A DNA stretch of 64,000 nt, taken from assembly GCA_963576735.1 (NCBI GenBank), contig OY755173.1, forward strand, positions 14,106,873-14,170,872, read 5' to 3'. The stretch is from Bedellia somnulentella. Lineage: Eukaryota > Arthropoda > Insecta > Lepidoptera > Bedelliidae. This document shows, piece by piece, positions 59,037 through 64,000 of this stretch (the first letter of the stretch is position 1; each line of letters begins with the position of its first letter). The notes beneath the pieces are model-generated. The model was not told the DNA's origin. It saw nothing but the letters and a program-made list of their open reading frames with translations, and made no database searches. The position numbers and the translations under genes were made by a program.

Positions 59037-60106
59037 ACATACATATACATACATATTCTCACGCCGTTAGTTCCCATTGGGGTAGGCAAAGACTATCGAT
59101 CGCCACTTTGTACGATCCTGGCAAACCTCTCTGGCTTCGTTTACATCCATCAATCTTTTCATACATGCTCATTTATTCTTCATACTGCGGACACCTGCCT
59201 TTTTGAGCACATGTTCTATTTGATCCAAATGTGTCCTCCGAGGTCGTCCTCTACTAACATTACCTTCCACATTGGCTCTATATATCTCTTTCACCAATTT
59301 ACTGTCATCCATCCTCTCTATGTGCCCAAACCATCTCAACATTCCTTTATCTATCTTTCTTACAATATCATCTTTTACACCACACCTTTCACGAATCACA
59401 TCATTCCTCACACGATCACATAACCCTACATTACACACTTTTCTGAGGGATCTCATTTCTACTGCATTCACTCTACTTTCATGCTTCTTCTGCCACACCC
59501 AACATTCACTGCCATACATAAGCGTAGGAACGAGGACAGCATCATGCACAGCCATTCGGGCCTTTGCAGACACCGACTGACTAGACATTAGACTATCCAG
59601 TGCTCCATTTACCGCATTACCCTTTTTCACTCTTCTCTCGATATCTTCATCACACTTTCCATCCCTAGTAAACAAACTTCCTAAATATACAAACTCTTTC
59701 ACTTGTTCCACTTTCTTACCATTAATCTCAATCACGCATTCGGTCATATTCACCTCTCTCTCAAAAACCATAGTTTTTGTTTTATCCACATTCACCCTCA
59801 TTCCCTTTTTCTCAAAAGACGCACATGCAATATTCATCATCTCTTGCAGCTCTTCCACCGATGATGCAAGTAGCACTTGATCGTTGGCATATAAGAGGCA
59901 TTTAATGATGAATCCACCCATTCTCAATCCATAATCACTTTCACGCAACTCTGTTAAACAGTCATCCATGAACAAATTGAAGGGCCACGGGGAAGCTACA
60001 CAACCCTGTCGGACACCCCGAGAGATCCCGAACCAGTCAGTATTTTCCCCGTTTACTCTCACACATGCACTGGAATCCTCATAGAGTGATACCAGTGCAC
60101 GTATAA
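59037..60106 (-). mobile_element. LINE-C (RTE-like) copy, 5'-truncated, 10-bp target-site duplication
   Basis: GTTCAGAATT flanks both sides (59027-59036 and 60107-60116). The 3' end has the C-family hairpin and TATG repeats. It is the longest LINE-C copy in the window and defines the family. Confidence 0.92.
59169..60062 (-). pseudogene. LINE-C reverse transcriptase fragment with mutated YADD (YAND)
   Basis: 297 codons of RT palm, thumb and C-terminus: GISRGVRQGCVASPWPFNLF, LLYANDQVLLASSVEELQEM, YLGSLFTRDGKCDEDI, LMYGSECWVWQKKHE, MLRWFGHIERMDDSKLVKE and GRPRRTHLDQIEHVLKKAG. The first Asp of the catalytic pair is Asn (codon complement at 59883-59885). The ORF stops at MKNK because AGA became TGA; sister copies continue RACMKRLMDVNEA. 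Not functional. Confidence 0.92.
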
Positions 60107-60194
60107 GTTCAGAATTGTAAGATATATAAAACGGTTTTCATGGATAATTGCCTGAAAACCATTTGTTCTTTCAAAACTGGTTTTCTAGCTGTTG

Positions 60195-60985
60195 ACCATT
60201 CCTTCCCGTGGGTGTGCGTAAGAGGCTTAGTAGTATGTAGTAGTATATTTGGATTTTCTTATTATTATTGGGTGATGCGGTTGAAGGCCCATTTCGAGCA
60301 GCTTTTATTTTACATTCTTTTCCCCTTCATTTTCATCTTCCAGAAGTGGCTAAGGAATGTCTTACTTTGAACGTCTGGCTACCCTCTTTAGCCATGAGTT
60401 TATTAATGTATGTCTGTGTAAGTTTAACAAAAAACCCTTATAGCTATGGCATGTCCGTCGTTTTTGTCTGTCCTTAAGCGAAATAGCTCGTGGTAACAGT
60501 TTTTTTTATTTGCAATGTAAATAACTGTGTAATGTTAGTTTAGAATAGCACTACCCCATTTCTTCCGGTGGGTGTACGTAAAAGGCAACTAACGGTATTG
60601 GGGCTTTTAAGGGATTTTTGGGCGATGTGGTTGGAGACCCATCACCAAGAACCTTTATTTCACCATCTATTCCCCACGCACCTTACAAAAGTGGCTGAGG
60701 AATTTCTAATTCCTTAGCTCTGGCTAACCCTTTATTGGGATTTATAGCCGTGAGTATATGTATGTATGTATGTATGTCAGTTTAGTATGGCACTAACCTA
60801 TTACTTCCTGTTAATTTTGTTTTAAGGCACGTTAAGGTTTTGGGAATCGTGGGATGATGTGGTTAGAAATGTATCATCAACCATCCTTTCTTTTACAATA
60901 TTTAATTTATTCATATTTTACACCTCTCTTCGAAAAAAGGCTAAGGATTAGCTTTCTCCTTTTTGGGATTTAAATCCGTTAAAAA
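60195..60985 (+). repeat. Three consecutive repeat B copies (diverged, near-consensus, diverged)
   Basis: 60195-60425 is old (GGGTGATGCGGTTGAAGGCC). 60525-60778 is close to consensus (GGGCGATGTGGTTGGAGACC, ending in TATG repeats). 60779-60985 is old (GATGATGTGGTTAGAAATG). The middle copy inserted beside older ones. Confidence 0.8.
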
Positions 60986-61455
60986 CCATAAAGCCAAAAA
61001 ACAGGTACAAGAAAATAATGAATAAGAATAATCGCTCAAATGAAAGAGTAGAGATTAGCAGAGCTCTAAGCAAGAATAATAAATACAAAGCACTATTCAC
61101 AAACCCAATATTATTTAGAAATGCTTGCTAAAACGAATGAGGTTATAAATTGCTAAAAGCTCTTTATAAACCAAACAAAACCATGTTAGTAAATCAAATT
61201 TCCATTAATTATGTTTAGGAAAAAAACATTACGCCTCTTGGTAAATAAACGGATTATTCTCGCGTGCCAGTTATGTTCACAGTGTATAGAAATAACGGTA
61301 AGTTTTAGCACGCAACTTTATGGGCACCTAGGTCTTGAGTGACTGCCTTTAATTAACGCGCCAAATTAATGTGCGCTACATACCCGCTAGGTTATCGCAA
61401 TTATACCTATTATTAATACACTAGGTCGTCCAGTGATGAACTTCTAAAATAAATA
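60986..61455. other. Intergenic AT-rich sequence
   Basis: Nothing recognised. Confidence 0.5.
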
Positions 61456-61712
61456 TGTATGTGGTTAATTTATCATGGTTGTAAACGGTGAAAGAAAACA
61501 TCGTGAGGAAAACCCACATAGCTGATTTGTACTTATTCATGTGACAGAGTAATCATACAAAAATGGCGAAACGCCTGCACCCTATCATGGGAGTACACTG
61601 TTCAAGCAAAACGTGGGTACTCTTAATACCAGGTGATAATGTCACGCGATTTTTTGAAGTATTAGTACCTCTGCCAACCCCATCGGGGATATACAGCGTG
61701 ATCTTTTGAGTT
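61456..61712 (+). mobile_element. SINE-A, 5'-truncated, diverged
   Basis: ATGTGGTTAATTTATCATGG start, CATCGTGAGGAAAACCCAC, CCCCATCGGGGATATACAGC end. Confidence 0.88.
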
Positions 61713-62959
61713 TTAGTTCAAGACGGACGATCTAAATACAACCAATCACAAACTGATTTTAGGCTGATTTTCTGGAATATTCCTTAGCGCGTTAACGTAT
61801 CTATTCCTCTACCAGAGTCAGTACCCAAGATTAAATTCTTGGTGTAAAATTTGCCTGCCTGATTGTGTTTGTTGCGAGAACTCTGCTATAGCAAGAGCCG
61901 CACAACCAGAAATAACATGTCTAAGTGACCCTTAAATCGGTGTCTGGAACAGCTCAAATAGCAGTGCACTTTACTGTTTTAGAGTGGCATACGTTGCATA
62001 CTGGTCACGGTGTATAGCTGTGGTTTTGTTCGACTGAACAAAATCCGACTGGATTTTCTACTATAACTTTCGAGATTAAACAGCTTATGAGCTAAATATC
62101 TTACCAACCAACAAACGGCTATAGCAAAGCGTGTTGAATAGAGTACACTCGAAGTAGTACAATTGTGCCAGAAAACAGCTTATTAAAAATATTTTCTCCT
62201 ACAGAAAACTTCCAGCAAACATGTAGCGCAATTACATTCGAGGCGTGAACTTTATAAATTCGCCACTTGTGCGACATAAAAGAATCTGGAAAAACAAACT
62301 TTTTCAACACGGCGGCCTGGCAACAAGATTTAAGATCTACATTTTTTACTATAATAAAACTACCTATATATGTATTTTCTAGAAATAAAACAAATCGTAA
62401 TAACGGGGATCAATATTAGCGACATAAAAAATAGTTATTCATGATTCAAGTATCGATTTGTGGTCATAATATTATTCTTCATAACAAATATTATAAAAGT
62501 AAATAACATTTTTAACTCAATCTTTTAAGGTACCAAAAATTACCTAAAATTTAATTAATAAAGGGGTAGTGACATTCTAAGCTGGCAATAAACGGTACGG
62601 TTACGGTTATTTATAAATGAAACTCTTAAACTGATATCTAAAACCGTGTGTTATCTATCCAGCTTTTCCTATCACCAAGAGATATCCGAGTATTATTTAT
62701 TCAAAACACGCAAAAACACATCCATTATACGTTAAAAGCTTTCCTCTGAGGCTTTTTCCTGCATAATTTTTGAGCTAATGCGTTATTTTATCCTAACATT
62801 ACATCTATTGATTTAATAGTCCTAAATATCTCTCGACAAGTTTCGAGGAAGGCCAAATTGGATGAAAGATAAAAAGGTGCTTATTTATCACTTATATTTT
62901 TTAACATTAATATTCGGAAAGTATCACGTAACAAGGATTTATTTTTCTATGTACTCTAT
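61713..62959. other. Intergenic AT-rich sequence
   Basis: Nothing beyond a repeat B fragment at 62556-62600. The 63-codon minus-strand frame at 62119-62310 has no domain. Confidence 0.5.
62556..62600 (-). repeat. Repeat B fragment
   Basis: AAAGGGGTAGTGACATTCTA and AGCTGGCAATAAACGG match the B start in reverse. Confidence 0.6.
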
Positions 62960-63165
62960 TTCTCCCTAAAGTGTTGTACGAGATAACTAAGGGTATTTGA
63001 GCTATTTAGGTGATCGTTGGGGGATAAGGCTGAAATCAATAACCGTTTATTTTACAATCTGTTTACTTAAATTCCAAAAGTGGATGGAGAGTTGCCGATT
63101 CTGTGGCTATGAAACTATCCCTGACTTTGATTTATGCTCCTGATTGTATAGGTGAGAGAGCGTTC
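62960..63165 (+). repeat. Repeat B, strongly diverged
   Basis: GATCGTTGGGGGATAAGGCT and AATTCCAAAAGTGGATGGAG match the B middle. Confidence 0.55.
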
Positions 63166-63295
63166 GTATACATATTTTCTTTATCTTACTAAAAATGGTA
63201 GCAGGCAAGCAGAAATGGCGGTGAAAGTGAAAAACAGGATATTGATATGGTTTGTACATACAGAGTGGCAAAATAATTCAAAGAATAGCAGAAGT
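63165..63295 (+). mobile_element. Very diverged LINE-C-like fragment
   Basis: AGAAATGGCGGTGAAAGTG, TTGATATGGTTTGTACATAC and GAGTGGCAAAATAATTC resemble the GMLRWFGHIERMDD-coding part. Weak. Confidence 0.4.
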
Positions 63296-63370
63296 GTTGG
63301 TTAAGGAACTCCAGTTATTGTAGAAGTAATTTTTTTTATTGTTTTAAAATTATTATTATTATTTTTTAAA

Positions 63371-63651
63371 CATAAACATAACCTAACATAAACGTTCACG
63401 CCGTTTATCCCCGAAGGGGTTGGCAGAGGTACCAATACTTCTGAACTCACATGGCAGCGCCATCTAGTGTCCAGAGAAGGTGCCCACGTTTTGCTTAGAC
63501 AGTGTACTCACGTGATAGGGGGAAGGCCTATCGCCGTTTTGTACGAATACACTGTCACATGACTAAGTACAACTCAGCCATGTGGGTTTCCTCACGATGT
63601 TTTCCCTCACCGTTAACAACCATGATAAATTAACCACACATATGAAAAGAC
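63371..63651 (-). mobile_element. SINE-A, most of the element
   Basis: ACATAACCTAACATAAACGT to CCACACATATGAAAAGAC; lacks the tRNA-like head. Head-to-head with the next copy. Confidence 0.92.
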
Positions 63652-63654
63652 AAA

Positions 63655-64000
63655 TGACATGATAGTCCAGTGGGTAGAACACCCGCCCGAAAACAGAAGG
63701 GCGTGAGTTCCAATCCTAGGACGGGCCTACACCAATTTGTCTTTTCTAAAGTCATAAGTGTGGTTAATTTATCATGGTTGTTAACGGTGAGGGAAAACAT
63801 CGTGAGGAAACCGACATGGCTGAGTTGTACTTAGTCATGTGACAGTGTATTCGTACAAAACGGCGATAGGCCTGCCCCCTATCACGTGAGTACACTGTCT
63901 AAGCAAAACGTGGGTACCTTCTCTCGAAACTAGATAGCGCTTGCCATGTGAGTTCAGAAGTATTGGTACCTCTGCCAACCCCTTCGGGGATAAACGGCGT
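63655..64000 (+). mobile_element. SINE-A, runs off the window end
   Basis: GACATGATAGTCCAGTGGGT head, B-box region GTTCCAATCCTAGG; same subtype (CTAGATAGCGCTTGCCATG) as the inverted neighbour. The 3' tail lies outside the window. Confidence 0.92.

Noticed and set aside
59025..59580. Two + strand ORFs of 132 and 102 codons
   Set aside because: Antisense shadows of the LINE-C reverse transcriptase.

Overview
The window is AT-rich, intron-rich, transposon-dense animal DNA, most likely from a moth or butterfly (Lepidoptera). The reasons are short tRNA-derived SINEs with lepidopteran-style tails, several non-autonomous Helitrons with TC...CTAG ends, RTE-like and CR1/Jockey-like LINE fragments, a mariner, and one host gene split into small exons. 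There are no bacterial operons, rRNA genes or CRISPR arrays. The species cannot be named from the sequence alone.

The only convincing host gene runs on the + strand from about 22.67 to 46.18 kb. Seven coding exons splice with matching phases into a protein of about 400 residues: a type II membrane protein with a PAPS-dependent heparan sulfate glucosamine 3-O-sulfotransferase domain of the HS3ST5 kind. Exons 3 to 7 are secure, exon 2 (membrane anchor) is well supported, and exon 1 is inferred from phase and splice sites. Just after exon 2, its membrane-anchor segment is repeated three more times with an exact 165-bp period, and three older, decayed copies follow out to 26.66 kb.

The rest is mobile DNA. 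At 2.11-3.40 kb is a dead mariner with an in-frame stop and its third catalytic Asp changed to Asn. At 3.98-6.12 kb is a 2.1-kb element with inverted repeats of nearly 300 bp and one intact ORF, encoding a FEN1/XPG-like (PIN-fold) nuclease with a Cys-rich CXC tail. I cannot assign it to a described transposon superfamily, and it is the best candidate here for an undescribed system. Helitrons lie at 9.34-10.23, 13.40-14.28, 29.50-31.71 and 41.27-41.54 kb. Intron 5 of the sulfotransferase gene (12.5 kb) is a transposon nest: RTE LINE pieces, a 5-kb CR1/Jockey-type LINE in reverse with a 421-bp MITE inside its reverse transcriptase, a Helitron, a 587-bp inverted-repeat element, and a foldback element with a tRNA-like end that itself contains a 262-bp palindromic insertion.

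Three repeat families dominate the spaces: SINE-A (about 360 bp, tRNA-derived head), repeat B (about 240 bp) and LINE-C (RTE-like, 5'-truncated). They share a 3' end: a small CCC/GGG hairpin, then a CGTGA motif, then a TATG- or TTATG-repeat tail. This suggests both short families are copied by the LINE-C machinery. Three foldback elements at 11.4, 42.7 and 58.3 kb carry tRNA-like sequences built into their inverted repeats. Long stretches, mainly 14.3-22.4, 46.2-53.4 and 55.7-58.3 kb, show only AT-rich sequence and repeat debris.
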